The translations under genes and the position numbers were made by a program. DNA of 64,000 bases. It comes from Spirodela intermedia (lineage: Eukaryota > Streptophyta > Magnoliopsida > Alismatales > Araceae). The notes below the pieces were generated by a model. It saw only the letters and a program-made list of their open reading frames with translations, made no database searches and was not told where the DNA came from. This document shows positions 1 to 13,904 of this stretch, piece by piece; position 1 is the first letter of the stretch; every line of letters begins with the position of its first letter. Location: the NCBI GenBank assembly GCA_902729315.2, contig LR746280.1, positions 3,096,501 to 3,160,500 on the forward strand. The letters are read 5' to 3'.

Positions 1-1589
1 CTAATGACTCATCAATTTTTTATAATAATTGGAAATAAGGATCAGGTAAAATATTCTCACTCAATATATTCACTACCCTAACATTTTTATTTCATAGGTT
101 TTTTTCTAAATTTATCCAGCTAGACTATCCTTGCTGAAATTTTATTGTTGGAGGGTTCCTTGGATTTTCTATGGGCTGACTAAGTAGTTGTCCCTCTTCT
201 CTCTTATTCTCAAGAGCCTCTATAATTTGTTTCTGATGCAGCATCATTTGATTCATAGTTTGTTGCATCATTTGGTTCATAGTTTGTTTCATCATTTGGC
301 TCATTTGCTGCATCATTTCTATAGCATCAGGTTGGGTTTGAGAGAACTTATTCTTTTTAAATCTATTTTCTTATTTTGGACGAAATTCAAAGTTTGAATT
401 GGGTATAAGTACTTCTAGATTTTGAATATTATTTGGGTCTCTCCATGAAAAATTATTCCTCTAATTAAGATTATAAGAATTTAAAAAAAGTTTCCTATTT
501 CTATTAAAACCATGAGCTACTTGCACTTGTTATTGCATAGGGTGAAATGATTGATCTAAATTATAGTATTGAAATTCAGAATAATCATTTTCACCATACA
601 TAGGACATGTACTATTTGAATTAAATTGAAGGTTAAGAGGCTTTCTAATATTGTCAATAAGTAAATTAAGTTTTTCTAATCTTTGATTAATCTGATTAAC
701 CTCATTTCTAAATTTAGAATCATCATCATGATGCAATTCATAAATTCCTCTCTTCTTATCCCTATCATATAATTCAAAAGAGACTTGATCTCTTGAATTT
801 TTACTTAAATTCTCATAAAGACTATAAATCTCATTAGGGGTTTTCTCCATAAAAGCTCCTCCACATATAGAATCAACTATATTTCTATGTTGTTCTAATA
901 ATCCATCATAAAAAATTCTATTGGGCTGTCACTTACGTATAACATAATGAGGAAACTTTCTAACTAAATCTTTGAATGCTTCTCATGTCTCATGTAAATT
1001 TTCTCTTGGTCTTTGAGAAAAACTCCATATATATTTTCTCATATTTTGAGTTTTTTCCTAAGGGATAAAATTTTTGAAGAAAGGCTTGTTCTATATCTTT
1101 CTAGCTAGTTAATTCTCTATCTAATGTGGATAGTCAATGGTTAGCTTTGTCCCTAAGTGTACGAGGAAATAATTTCATCTTAATAATTTCTAATGTAACT
1201 TGAGGGAGATTAGCTAAATCACAGACCATATGAAATTTTTCTAAGTGCTGATGAGGTTCCTCTAAAGGCAATCCATAAAAATTAGGGAGCATTTGAAAAA
1301 TTACTAGATTTATTTCGAATTTAATAGTGGGTGCTAATGGAATGTTAATATTGGATGCTCTTTGAAATGAATCAGGGATATAATAATTTTTCATGACTAT
1401 AGGATTTTTCTCAATTTGACCTATACTTCTTTCAGGATCTATCAAAATTATTTTTTTCTTTCAGATTTTTAATTTTGAATGAAATAATGAAAAGATTTTC
1501 TAGCCTTAGATGTAAGGATCTTCTATCATGCATAAAAAATTAAAAAAATCGAGGAAAAAAAGTTTAGTAATTGGTACCCTCCTACAGTA
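1..1589 (-). mobile_element. Ty3/gypsy gag region, decayed
   Basis: Read on the minus strand, this is the 5' internal part of a gypsy-type retrotransposon. The frame at 1445-1134 contains the gag-like string FYGLPLEEPHQHLEKF and then LFPRTLRDKA. These match the retrotransposon gag core of Athila/Tat-type elements (GNPxEDPxxHLxxF, then LFPFSLRDKA). A second frame at 850-530 has a coiled, charged stretch. A third at 316-125 is Met/Gln-rich because of a ~24 bp repeat present three times around 235-315. Stops and frame changes separate the pieces, so no intact polyprotein remains. Protease and pol would lie to the left of the window. The LTR follows at 1590-1934. Confidence 0.75.
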
Positions 1590-1934
1590 TGCTCTAGTCT
1601 TTGCCTTGCTTCTCTTTGTTCCCTTTAAAAAAAAAAAATCAGCAAAAAGAAAATAGAACAAGAGTTAAATTATTTTGTGTACTCTAAGAGAAAAATAGAA
1701 AGACTGTAATATTTATCAATATTTTTATTTTTATTTTTTTCTTCATTTATCTCAAAAGTAAGAGTAAAAAATTATATAAATTTGTATAAAATCACATAAT
1801 TACCCAAAAATTCACGTTAATCAATTGAAAACTACTTTTCACACTTTAACACAAATATAAGTCTATTTATCATGCGTTAAGACTAAAATTATATTATTTA
1901 CTAATTATTAACTCATGATAATAAAGACTTATCA
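1590..1934 (-). repeat. LTR of the minus-strand gypsy element (5' LTR, right edge at 1934)
   Basis: The block from about 1710 to 1934 recurs at about 9130-9355. Shared segments include the Athila/Tat-like LTR start, which reads TGATAAG on the minus strand and is followed by TTATCATGAGTTA. In the second copy a polypurine tract (minus strand TTAGGGGGTG) abuts the LTR start, which fixes that edge. Next to the inner edge of this copy, about 1570-1590, the minus strand reads GGTACCAATTACTAAAC. This could be a CpG-decayed version of the GGCGCC-type primer-binding site. The right edge is well supported; the left edge is approximate. Confidence 0.55.
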
Positions 1935-2868
1935 GGGTCCCAAGCTCCATACCTCTCAACGACCCTCAAAATTGACTCATCAAGTATTTGTTCTCTCTCT
2001 TCTATCTTTCCTCCTTTTTCTCCACTTCCCTTCTTTTATTCTTCTCACTTCATCCTTCTATTTTATTATTTCTATTCAATATTAATAAAATATTAAGAAT
2101 TACTTTATATTTAAATTAAATTAATTTTCACGACAGATTAATCAATCTCTTTGTGTTCGACTTGAGACTTACTTCTATACTAGTATTTTATTAAGTCTTA
2201 GTCACAAATATTATTAGATAGTGATCATTTAAACATAATGACAAGTGCACACTATAAATTGTTTAAGCACAAAGGTCAACTAAGTTGCATTTCATTTATA
2301 ATGGATGTGTTCCTACTTTTGAACATCATCTCCACTTTCCTCAATTGGGTTTGTTTCCATAAGTCTTAAAGGTCAACTAACCATTGCTCATTGTTAATCA
2401 TTACTCAATAGAAGAAGTGGGCTCGACTTGCCCATCAGCCCACAATGACATGATTGACCAATGGAAGGCCCTACCTCTCTCCCTCTCTCTCTCTCTCTCT
2501 CTCATTATCAAATAATGGTCACTTAATTAAAGCCTCCATTTCTCTTGCTCTAGGGGGCTCTCTAGTCCACCATGCTCTCTCTTTTTGTAGAGGTGAGAGC
2601 CAAAATTTGTTGACTCACGAATCATTGTACCTAGCATATTCTCTCTCTTGTAGAGGTGAGAACAAAATTTGTTCACTCACAAATCATTGCAAACTAGTAT
2701 GCTCTCTCTCTCACTTCCTTATAAAAGACTACAATATGTGAACTCAGTGTTCAATTTAGTGGCTGGTTGATCTCATAATGTCTCAAGACTAACAAGACAC
2801 CTACTACCTTCAAGTTACTTCTGAGCTTTATTTGTATGTCTTTTAGTTTAATTTTGCCCAAATGTATC
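1935..2868. other. Intergenic spacer with repeat fragments
   Basis: No gene is visible. About 2249-2410 is a third, internally shortened copy of the direct repeat found at 5985 and 10788; all copies share a segment around GGATGTGTTCCTA. A (CT)n run lies at about 2475-2503. Two ~65 bp tandem units containing GTAGAGGTGAGA and AATTTGTT lie at 2574-2640 and 2641-2705. Confidence 0.6.
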
Positions 2869-3183
2869 TGATATGACCCTATTATTTACATATAGAAGTC
2901 ATGAGAATGAGTCACATGAACGGCATGTGTGAGGGCTATAAATATAGCAAAAGGGGGGGAGGGTCATAGAGAGGAAGATGAATCAGAACTTGGAGAGGTA
3001 AGAAAATCCTTTCAAATTCATTCCCCACCCCTTACTCTTCTTCCTCTCTTTCTTTTTCTTATATCCCGACAGGACTGTCATCTCAATGTTCTATCCCACA
3101 TTATTGCCTAGATTTTGTGATTCAATAAAGCATGTCCTCTTTGATTTCACTCAGATCTGATCCTTTCAAGGAGGATCATATCA
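2869..3183 (+). repeat. 5' LTR of the 10.9 kb element
   Basis: 315 bp, starting TGATATGACC and ending ATCATATCA. It contains a TATA-like TATAAATATAG at about 2937-2947. It aligns along its length with 13510-13815 at roughly 80% identity by eye, which implies an old insertion. Confidence 0.88.
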
Positions 3184-5000
3184 TTGGTATTAGAACCACG
3201 ATCTTCCACTTTTTTCAAGAATCATGATGCCAAAAGTAGCCAATGCTTGTTTGAAGCCCTAGAAGTAGACAACAAGAATTCTATAGGTGGATCATTTCAG
3301 GATCATTTAAGATATGAAAAAATCAAGAGAAGAATTCACAAATCTGACACATCAACTCCTACAAAATGTGCAATAGTTTCAACTATGGTATGTGTTCGAT
3401 TTGATGCCTGAGAGAAGATGGAAACCCCCATTCTACAGCCAACATAGTATTCCATTAGAATAGACAAAATAACAATCTGAGATACAACCTCCTTTCCTTC
3501 CTCAAGAACCTATTCCAAATGGATCTACAAATAGGTCACAATGTCATTCAAATCACCCGAAAGGAGAGATACTAGTATTCCATAGTGAAAATTATGAAGG
3601 TTTGTTGAGCTATACGATTTATTTTTTCAGGTTAAATAAGGTAAATGAATGAGACGAATTAGAGATGGCTATGATAAAGATCAAAGGTCTGACACTAGAG
3701 TGGTACCTATGGAAGGATGAAAGATATTAGTTCCACAATTGACAAGATTTTAAGGTTCAATTAGGAAAATATTTTGCTATTACTAACATAGGTGACAAAA
3801 TTCTTAAATATTCAACATGAAAAATGAATTTAAGAATATTGAGCTAAAAATGAACATTTATCTTCTTACTTGCCAAAACTCTAAGATGTTGTAATAGAGA
3901 ATACATACATGAAAGGATTGAAATCAGATATTCAAGTAGAATTGAGTTGCATGAGTCTAGTGAGATTGATGGAATGATGGACAAATTAGTGGAGGTGGAG
4001 CATTTATCCACACCCTATGGGAAGATTGGGATAACCATCTGCCCAAATCTTTCCAGCAAGGGGTCAATTAAGATTGTTGATAGTCATTTACCCTCATTTC
4101 TAGTGAACAAGAAAAGAATAATAACATGTCCTCCTTAGAATAGAAGCCCAAGGGTAATCCTCCACCTCAAGTGACAAGGAAAGACAACCAGTACCACAAG
4201 TGTATCACCTCAACTGATGTAAAATATCAGATTCATCATGAAAAGGGCTATGTTATCATTGTGAAAAAAAAATTGGTCCATGACATCGCTGCAAGAAAGA
4301 ACTCTAGATTCTAATAGTTTGCGAAGATGATCAAGAATCTAATTATGTCATTCTATATGATTTTAAAGATGATATAGAGCAACAAACATAAGAAGGAACA
4401 TTATTTACAGCATGTCTCATTGAACTAAGTGGTAGGACTCGCTCAAACAAGAACTATAAAGATAGAAGGAACTTTGCAGGGGCATGTTATCACCATCTTA
4501 ATTGATTCAGTTGCAACAAATAATTTCATATGTTCAAAATAATGTGCACGCCTCAAATTACCTCAAATAAAAAGTAGTGAATTATGAAATTCTCATGAAA
4601 AATGGTGAGGCCCTACAAGGTACCAGAGTTTATAAAAATGTCCCTCTATAAGTTCATGGTTCAAACATCACTCAAGATTGTTTAACCACTCATGTTGGAA
4701 AGTGCTGATGTTATTCATGGAATGCAATGGTTAAGTTCAATATGATAGATGTAGAAAATTGACTATGAATTTCTTAGTAAATGGGGTGTTTAAAGTTCTC
4801 AAGGTAGATCCAAAGTTATCCAAACTAGAACTAGCACTAAAGATGTAAGAGAAAGCCATCAAGCAGCAGCCCCCAATCCTACTTGAGTTACATAAAGTCC
4901 ATATACAAGATGAAACAAAAAGTACCGCTATCGTTTCCTCAATCGGATCTCATTTCATATAGCTATTTCCATTTGCTTCTCACCTAAAGTCAGACTACAG
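3184..5000 (+). pseudogene. gypsy gag-protease remnant, copy 1
   Basis: The primer-binding site at 3184-3200 is followed by decayed gag coding. One segment reads LLSYTIYFFRLNKVNE and another GLTLEWYLWKDERY, typical of plant gypsy gag. Near 4486 the frame reads ITILIDSVATNNFI. This is the aspartic protease signature (LIDSGATHNFI) with the active-site Gly replaced by Val. The linker before RT follows, up to about 5000 (PILLELHKVHIQDE). Several stops and shifts make it non-functional. Positions 3810-5000 are repeated at 11870-13085. Confidence 0.75.
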
Positions 5001-5984
5001 TCAAAGCATGATACATCCTTTACAAACTCATAAAATAACATTTGTCCTTATTACTTTTAAAAATTTCCAGTAATGTGCCTATTGTTTTCCTGGGATAAAA
5101 AATTTCCTCCTTCCTCTATTTGCAATGCACGACTTTATCTCTCACATCTTATGGTAGGTTTCTTTGTTTTCTTGAGTATCTAGTTTGCTCATCTCTTTTG
5201 CACTCTTCTTAGAGTAGTAATGTTCACTGTCTTTCTCTAAGCCCATAAGCATATTTGATGCCACTCTCCTTTTGAGACCCACCCAAATCCTTCTCCTCAA
5301 CAACCCTTCATGAGCTGTTACTCTTCCCCCAAAAAAGTAATCCTTACCTATTGGGCTCTTTCCAAATTCCAAACACTTACCTGTACTCACCCTTTCATAT
5401 TGACTTGCTTTCTCAACATGTCATGTTTTTAACACATTAACTAAATCATTGTGAAATGTATAGTATAAATATTTTTCATTTGTTGAATGGAGACTTGATG
5501 AGAATATTAGCCAGAAATGTTATGGAGTTGGCAGGAAAGTAAAAGTTTTTTTGTCAAAAATGAAGGTTTTTGCATGGATATAAAACAAGTTAACCTTCTT
5601 ATAAAAAAATTCTTTTGAATTTCTTAGTAGTAGAAATTCTAGAGGCAATCATTTACCCACATGTGCTTTGAAGGTAGCACTCAGGTTCTGGGTACGCCTC
5701 TTAGTATGTGCTACTACTATCCTCTATGCATAGATGTTTATCTTTTGTTCTTTTAAAATGTCTAATGCCATCGACTTTTCTGCAGTCACTTCTAGAGACT
5801 GTTGCCCTGGTGGAAGGCATTCTTATTTAGGTGACTGACTTGGTAAGTGGATGTCACTCCCACTTAAAATAATGGCTATACTTCTACAACCTTGATTCAT
5901 AAAAGCTCAACTATCTGCTTGTTTTTCTTATCTTTTGTCAATTATACTTCATAAAAAGATGCAGATGGATGATATATATTTCAC
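5001..5984. other. Unassigned interior of the retroelement
   Basis: AT-rich sequence without a recognisable domain on either strand. It lies where protease-RT linker or RT coding would be expected after copy 1, but I find no RT motif such as YxDD. It may be inserted DNA. Confidence 0.4.
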
Positions 5985-6512
5985 TTCAAGTTGAGAGAAA
6001 ATTATTTATGTAGTAAACTATTTAAGCAAAAAAGGTCAACTAAGTAGGATATCTTTTATAATGGATGTGTTCCTATTTCTGAACATCATATCCACTTTCC
6101 TCCATTGCCTCTATTTTCATCACTCTTAAAGGGACTTGAACGTGAATTATGAGTAATTCATCATCCCTTTTTCAGTTTCTTGACAATTGGTGGCTGGTAG
6201 GTGGGTGGGCGGGTGGGCAGGAGGAGGGAGGGCTGCCTCCGGATGGTGGCCGACAAAGAGTTGGAGGAAGTGGCGATGTTGTGCATCAAAGTGCAAGTGC
6301 CACCACAGCTAGGAGTTCCTCTTATGTCAGAACAGCCCTTGAGCTCTGGTTCTGCATACTAGAGCAAAATACCGATCGAGTGCATGTGTGTAGGAGAGAG
6401 AGTAGGAGATGTATATATATATAAATAAGGAGAGAGAGAGAGAGAAAGAAAGACAAGTCCTGAGCCCACCTAATATGTTACCCAATTTGGGATTGAGCTC
6501 AAGTCTGGTCAT

Positions 6513-6610
<98 letters not shown>

Positions 6611-6905
6611 TGGGCATTAGGGAACTGACAACGTGCAAGATGGTGAAGAAAATAGGAAACCAAGGCTTAGGATTTTTCTGAAGCACAAGTGTCTAGAGCT
6701 GATACCAATAGAGTGGAAAGGGAATGCTGGTGGATCCCTCCCCCTACTTTGTAAGCTGCAGCTTTAATTTTAATTTAAAATTTTAATTTAAAGTTAAATT
6801 TCAATAATAGAAAATCTCCACACACTAACAGCTATAATGTATATTTATTAAATATATCCATTAAATTTCATTTGAGATTTTCTCAAATGATTATTTTTAC
6901 TTAAT
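5985..6905. repeat. Direct repeat R, copy 1 (~0.92 kb)
   Basis: Aligned with 10788-11670 over nearly its whole length: a shared start (TTATTTATGTAGTAAA), a GC-rich block at 6170-6370, a TATATATATA/GA-rich stretch, a (CT)n array at 6514-6607 and an AT-rich tail. The (CT)n array is ~94 bp here but only ~25 bp in copy 2. The spacing of about 4.8 kb would fit LTRs of a nested element. I see neither a clear primer-binding site nor a TG...CA boundary, so the nature of the repeat is open. Confidence 0.7.
6514..6607. repeat. (CT)n microsatellite
   Basis: About 47 uninterrupted CT units inside direct repeat R. The Leu-Ser and Arg-Glu reading frames through it are artefacts. Confidence 0.97.
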
Positions 6906-7280
6906 TAAAATAGCATATTAAATTATAAATATTAGACCATATTAATTAAGATAAAACTGAAATTTAATTTATCTGAATAGCATTAAATTCTTCCTACACT
7001 AAATTTTTTTAATAGATACATAATTATTACAAAAATTTCTTCAAGTTTTTCTAAATTAATTACTTTTACTTATTTAAAATATCATATTGCATTATTAATA
7101 TTATTTGACATTAATTTAGATAAAAATAAAATAAATGTCAATCCTAATGTGAGAAATTATTTCCCATAGTAACTTATGCATTTTATATATCTATAAATTT
7201 AATTATTATAGTAATTTTCTGTCTATTTTTCTAAAATAATTACCCTTAATAAAAACATCATTTTGATTTACCCTTAATTA
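6840..7280. repeat. AT-rich degenerate tandem repeat
   Basis: Three diverged units of about 150-180 bp start near 6840, 7020 and 7195. Each runs through a TTTCT-AAATAATTA-type segment followed by TTAAAATA. No coding sequence is seen. Confidence 0.4.
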
Positions 7281-9129
7281 CCCTTAGGTATTAGAACCCT
7301 ATGATTTTTCCACTGCCCCCGCTTTGCCTCCTCTCTTGGCATCACCTACCCATTCCTAGCGCAATCTCTTGTAGCATTGCCTTGCATGCCTACTTAGTGC
7401 CCAATTTGCATAGCCTTGCACGCCTGCCACACCTCTTGCTGCACACACCTACGTGCCCATCTATCGCTTGCCCAATGCCATCTTCCACACTCACCCGATG
7501 TCCTGCTATATTTGTACACCTGATGGCACCATCCCACTAGTGCCCCGTGATCGACTATAGGCACCTTACATATTGCCCGACTACCTCTTAGTACCTTGTT
7601 GACATGACTTAGTTGTTGTATAGTAAATCATGTAAATTTTAAATTTATAAAACTACAAAAATATCAATTTTTAGATATCTACTAATATTTCTGAATAAAT
7701 ATATTAATTCTAATTCAATAAAACTTTCAAAAATAGTGGTAATATTCTAAGTCAATCATAGAGATGTAATATAATATTGAGTAATTGTTCAGAATTTTTC
7801 TTAAAGCATACAAGTTTTTATAAATTTTATACTAAGAAATAAAAATAAAATATATTTAAAATTCACAAAAAAGGAAAATAAAGGTGCAGATGTCAGAATG
7901 ACATTAGTGCCCAATGAATATGAATTAGGTGAAAATAGAGTTCCACCTAGTGATTCTTATGTAAGTAATTACAGATAATTTAATTGATCAAATTAAGATC
8001 TATAAAAGTCAGAAGAATCATAATTGAATGAAGTATAGCTTGGTAAATTTAAATCATATAGATTATCACTAAATGAAGTAAAAATTAAGTTGAAAGTAAA
8101 AAAATAAAGTTATAATGTCATAGTAGTGATGTATTGGTGATGTACTAGAATCCTAAGTGTTTAGGAGGATCGTCGTGTAGTGTCCAAGGCCTCGAAGGCT
8201 CTCCTTGAACTCTCTTTAGATAAAGACGATGTGAGTAATCTCTAGATCTCTTTATAAAGTCTAGAGATCAATAAAATGGGTCGTTGAACCATCTCTAGCA
8301 ACTATCACTCGGCGGAGTGGAAAAATGGTGACTTTGTGGTCTCCGGTGGCTGTCACCTGACAAAGAAGAGTTGGATGGAGGTGGGCCGCATGTTAGGGAG
8401 CTTCATCCTTAGGTTCATGCACAAGATGAGGTTTTTCATCGCATTTGATACCCTCTCAGAAGGTAGCGACTCATCTCTCGGCCAATTGTCCTCTTTCTGA
8501 CAACTGCTTATTCATTGATCAATTGGAAACGATTTAGTCAATAAATTTACAATCCTTTTATCACAAATCGTTCAGCAATTTTAGTAACAATACTTTGTGT
8601 TCACGTTGACGAGATTTTTGCCAATGATCTAGCGACTCTAGCGGCTTAATCCTTCACCAGCATCTGTATGGAAAGTTGTGATAATCAAATACAAATATAA
8701 GTTTTGGCTATGAAAGGATTTGAACCCGCATCAATTGCCTACCTATATGAGAGATATTAAAATAAGTACTCTAATGCCCATATCAAGTGACATCATCATA
8801 GTATATCTCAGTTATAATGAAGGGGTATTTTAGGTATTAAAATCTTCAAAACCTTTTAGAAGAAGGTGTGATGTGAGTTTAGTCCCACATTATTTGTGTG
8901 TTAAAGTTTTGGGTGAATATATAGTAATATCACATTTGCAAGTAATAAGTTCTTTTCTCTCACATGTACAACCACTACTTACCTTATAGTCAACTAGCCA
9001 CCAATGATGTGAAAGGAGAGTGACACATATGTGCCTCCATCAATCCTAACTATTCGAGCCCCTACTCACAGCTCCTCTTGACTGTGCTTTTGACTTACTT
9101 GCGAGCCCGGCTAGTCGGCGGGTCCCCCC
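7281..9129. other. Unassigned interior sequence
   Basis: A C-rich low-complexity stretch at 7300-7610 gives short Pro/Leu/Cys-rich frames that I do not regard as genes. AT-rich DNA follows, then a moderately GC-rich stretch at 8150-8690 with no recognised domain. On the minus strand near 8780-8705 a tRNA-like B box (GGGTTCAAATCC) sits ~45 nt after TTAGAGTACTT. This might be a tRNA-derived SINE fragment, but the arms do not fold convincingly. Confidence 0.35.
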
Positions 9130-9840
9130 CTTTTGCTATATTTTAATTTTAATTTTTTTATTTATTTATCTCAAAAATAGGACTAGAAAAATCATATAAA
9201 TTCGTAAAAATCACATAATTAACTAAAAAATCACATTAATGAGTTAAAAATCATTTTTCATAATTTAACATAAATATAAGTATATTTATCATGATTTAAT
9301 GCTAAAACTGTATTATTTATTAATTACTAACTCATGATAATTAAAACTTATCACACCCCCTAACTTAAATCATTGTTAGTCCCTTAGCAATGGAATTACG
9401 AAAATAAAAATTCACAAATCTCAAACATCATATTTCAATGTAGAAAAAAAATATATACAATTAGAAATGATATACCTTTAGATACTTTGGATTCTTACAT
9501 CAAGTATTTAAGAATGATGTCAAGCACTTAAATGTTTAAACACTCCTTGGAATAACAATCTAGACTTAATTTCTTCTATTCACATATTTATCTCTTCTTC
9601 ACTCATAGATATATTTACAAGATGTTCTAATTATCAATACTCATCCAAGAACAATATTGATCCTATATTTTTATTTTTTCATAACTTTATTTTTGAAGTT
9701 TGCACTATATTTCTTCTTATATATATCTATATATATATAGTGAATAAGTAGTTTTTCTTGTAGACAAATTTCAACAATAAGAATGATGTCTCACACTCTT
9801 CATATGTACTCTTCATTTTCAAGACTTTCACTTTATCCAC
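9130..9840 (-). mobile_element. 3' LTR fragment and 3' UTR of a minus-strand gypsy element
   Basis: About 9130-9355 matches the LTR at 1710-1934. Reading the minus strand from 9400 down, TTGCTAAGGGACTAACAATG is followed by TTTAAGTTAGGGGGTG and then the LTR start TGTGATAAG. This is the characteristic polypurine tract and 3' LTR junction of Athila/Tat-like elements. The rest of the block is AT-rich 3' untranslated sequence. It is nested inside the larger element. Confidence 0.6.
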
Positions 9841-10787
<947 letters not shown>

Positions 10788-11670
10788 GTTGACAGAAAGT
10801 TATTTATGTAGTAAATTGTTTAAGCACAAAGGTCAACTAAGCAGCATGTCTTTTATAATGGATGTGTTCCTACTTCTGAACATCATCTCCGCTTTCCTCA
10901 ATTGGCTCTAGTTCCAGCACTCTTAAAGGGACTCGAACGTGAATTCTAAGCAATTCATCGTGCCTTGTTGGATTTCTTGACAATTGGTGGCTGGTTGGTA
11001 GGTGGGTGGGTGAGTGGGCAGGAGGAAGGGGCGCCTCTGGAGGGTGGCCGGCAAAGAGTCGTAGGAAGTGGCGACGTTGTGCGTCAAGTGCAAGTGCCGC
11101 TGCAGCCAGGAGTTCCTCTTCCGTCAAAATAGGCCCTAAGCTTTGGTCTCTTCTGCATACCAAAGCAAAATACCAATCGAGTGTGCATGTATGCAAGAGA
11201 GAGGGCGGGAGATGTATATATATATAAATGTATAAATATATAAATAAGGAGAGAGAGACAGAGATAGAGATAGAAAGAGACAAGTCCTGAGTTCACCTAA
11301 TCTGGTATCCAATTTGGAATTGGGCTCAAGTCCGGTCATGCTCTCTCTCTCTCTCTCTCTCTCTTTGTGAGCATCAGGGAAGTGACGACATGCAAGATGA
11401 TGAAGAAAATAGGAAGCCAAGGGCTTAGGATTCTGCTGAAGTGCAAGTGTTTGGAGCTAATACCAACAAGGTGGAAAGGGGAAGGTGGTGGGTCCCCCCC
11501 CCCTTTGTGGGCCACAGCTTTAAATTTAATTTAAAATTTAAAGTTAAAGTTAAATTCCAATATAGACAATCTCCCCACCCTTACTATTATAATGTATATG
11601 TATTAAATATATCCAATTAATTTCATTCAATATTTTCTCAAATGATTATTATTAATTAAATAGATAATGT
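10788..11670. repeat. Direct repeat R, copy 2
   Basis: The partner of 5985-6905. In the GC-rich block (about 10980-11160) the minus strand keeps an open frame with TEEELLAAAALALDAQRRHF. The same stretch in copy 1 is frame-shifted. Similarity to the third copy at 2249-2410 resumes near 11810-11850 (ATTACTCATTGCTAATTGTT). The full repeat may therefore extend to about 11850. Confidence 0.7.
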
Positions 11671-11869
11671 TTGTGTGTAAATACACACACACATATAGAA
11701 ATATATATATATACGTATATATGTACATATATGTATAGAGAGATAGAGAGAAGTCCAAGTCAGTCCTTGGTATTAGATTAAGCTTGGCCTTTGTAACTTC
11801 GGGTCCAATAAGACTATTACTCATTGCTAATTGTTACTCAACACATTTCACAAATCCCTAGATATCAAA

Positions 11870-13300
11870 CATGAACAATTAGTTCAAGACTATTGAGCTA
11901 AATATGAACATTTATCTACTTACCTCCCAAAACTCCAAGATGTTGTAATAGAGAATATATACATGAAAGGTTTGAAACTAGATATTCAAGTAGAACTGAC
12001 TCACATGGGTCTAGTGTGATTGATGGAGATGATAGACACATCAAGGAGGTGGAGCAACATATCCATGCCCTATGAGATGCTTGGGATAACAATCTATGTA
12101 AATATTTCTAGCAAGGTATTCTACTTCAATTAAGATTAATTGCAATTGTTTACCTTGATTGCCCAATGAACAAGAAAAGAATAAGAACACATTTTCCTTC
12201 TTCAAATGGAAGCCCAAGAGTAATCCTTCACCTCAAGTGATAGGGAAGGACAACCGGTACCACAAGTGGATCACCCTAATTGATGTAGAATGCTAGAGTC
12301 ATTGTGAAAAGGGGCTTTGTTATCATTATGAAGAAAAACTTAGTCCATGACATCACTATAAGAAACAACTCTAGATTTTAATACTTCGTGAAGATCACCA
12401 AGAAACTAATGATACCATTCTATATGATTCAAAAGATAATATGAAGCAACTAGTAGAAGAAGCAACATTATTTATGACACAAGTTTCATTGAACTCAATG
12501 GTGGGACTCACTCAAACAAGAACTATGATGAAAGTAACTTTGTAAGGATATGTTATCGCCATATTAATTGATTCAAGTGCAACACACAATTTTATACACT
12601 CAAAATTATATGCACGTCATAAATTACCTCAAATAGAAGTAGTGAATTATGAAATTTTCATAGAAAATGGCTAGGCCTGACAAAGTAACAAAGTTTGAAA
12701 AGTGTCTCTCTATAAATTCAAGATTTAGACATCATTTTAAGATTTTTTACCACTCACACTGAGAAGTACTGATGTTGTAGTTAGAGTGCAATGATTAAGT
12801 TCCACATAATACATATATGTAAATTGAGAAAAGTTTACCACATGATGTTGTTCTTAGTAAATGGGATGTTTCAAGTCTTCAAAGGAAACCCAAACCTATC
12901 CAAATCAGAACTCACATTGAAGATGTTGGAGAAAATCATCAAGCGACAGCCCCCAATCTTCCTTGAGTTACATAAAGTACAAATACAAGATGAAACCACA
13001 AGCATCACAGTCATTTCCTCAATTGAATCTCATTTCATTGAGTTATCTCCATCTATTTTCTCATGTACAGTCTAATTATTGCTAGAGCATGAGGTGGTCC
13101 ATTCAATTAATACAAAATGAGATATCTAGCATGTAAGGTGAACAAGAAACTTTCTCCAAGATTTTTTGGATCATATAAGATCCTCACTTAAGTAGGTCAA
13201 ACAACATACAAGCTTGATCTCCCACCTTGAACATCAATTCATCTAGTATTTCATATATCTCAATTGCAATGGGCCTTATCAACTAATAATTTGCTTTAGC
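11870..13300 (+). pseudogene. gypsy gag-protease copy 2 fused to integrase C-terminus
   Basis: 11870-13085 aligns with 3810-5000 at roughly 80% identity. It includes a protease signature near 12553 reading IAILIDSSATHNFI, again lacking the DSG glycine. After the protease-RT linker (PIFLELHKVQIQDE, about 12950) the sequence jumps at about 13100-13125. The next readable segment is KLSPRFFGSYKIL followed by TTYKLDLPP and LVFHISQL, the end of gypsy integrase. RT, RNase H and most of integrase have therefore been deleted. The 3' LTR follows 210 bp later. Confidence 0.75.
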
Positions 13301-13509
13301 TACTTCCACCTCACTTAGTACATATATGGAATGGCACATCAACCATCAAACAAAAAAAGGATTGTGGAAGACACCTATAGACCTAGAAGTTCTAATAAAA
13401 TATGCCAATCTACCATATCATAAGTCTTTATGTGAACTGAATCAAAATATTTTTCACCAATTTCCAAAAATTGACTTAGAGTACTAGGTGAATTTGGAGG
13501 AGAGAGTAA

Positions 13510-13815
13510 TGATACCATTCCATTATTGACATATAGAAAGCATAAAGAGTCACATGTACAGCACGTATGAGGCCTATAAATACTGCACAAGGAGGGTCGT
13601 ATGGGGGGAGACGAATTAGAAGTTGGAGAGGCAAGGGACTCCACTCGAATTAATTCCCCACCCCTTACTCTTACTCCTCTCTTCTTTCTTGTATCTCGAT
13701 AGAACTGTTATCTTGACATTCTATCCCACATCATTGACTAGATTTTGTGATATCAATATAAGCATTTCCTCTTTAGTTTTATTTAGATCCAATCCTTTCA
13801 AGGATGATTGTATCA
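13510..13815 (+). repeat. 3' LTR of the 10.9 kb element
   Basis: 306 bp, TGATACCATT...TATCA, with the TATA-like TATAAATACTG at about 13575. It is followed directly by the target duplication GTATC. Confidence 0.88.
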
Positions 13816-13904
13816 GTATCTTATGATTTCAAATGTGCATAAGAATTATTGAAGTACATCATTTATCTTGCTATTGTAGTTTCTATCTGCCTTTGTTCAT
13901 TAAA

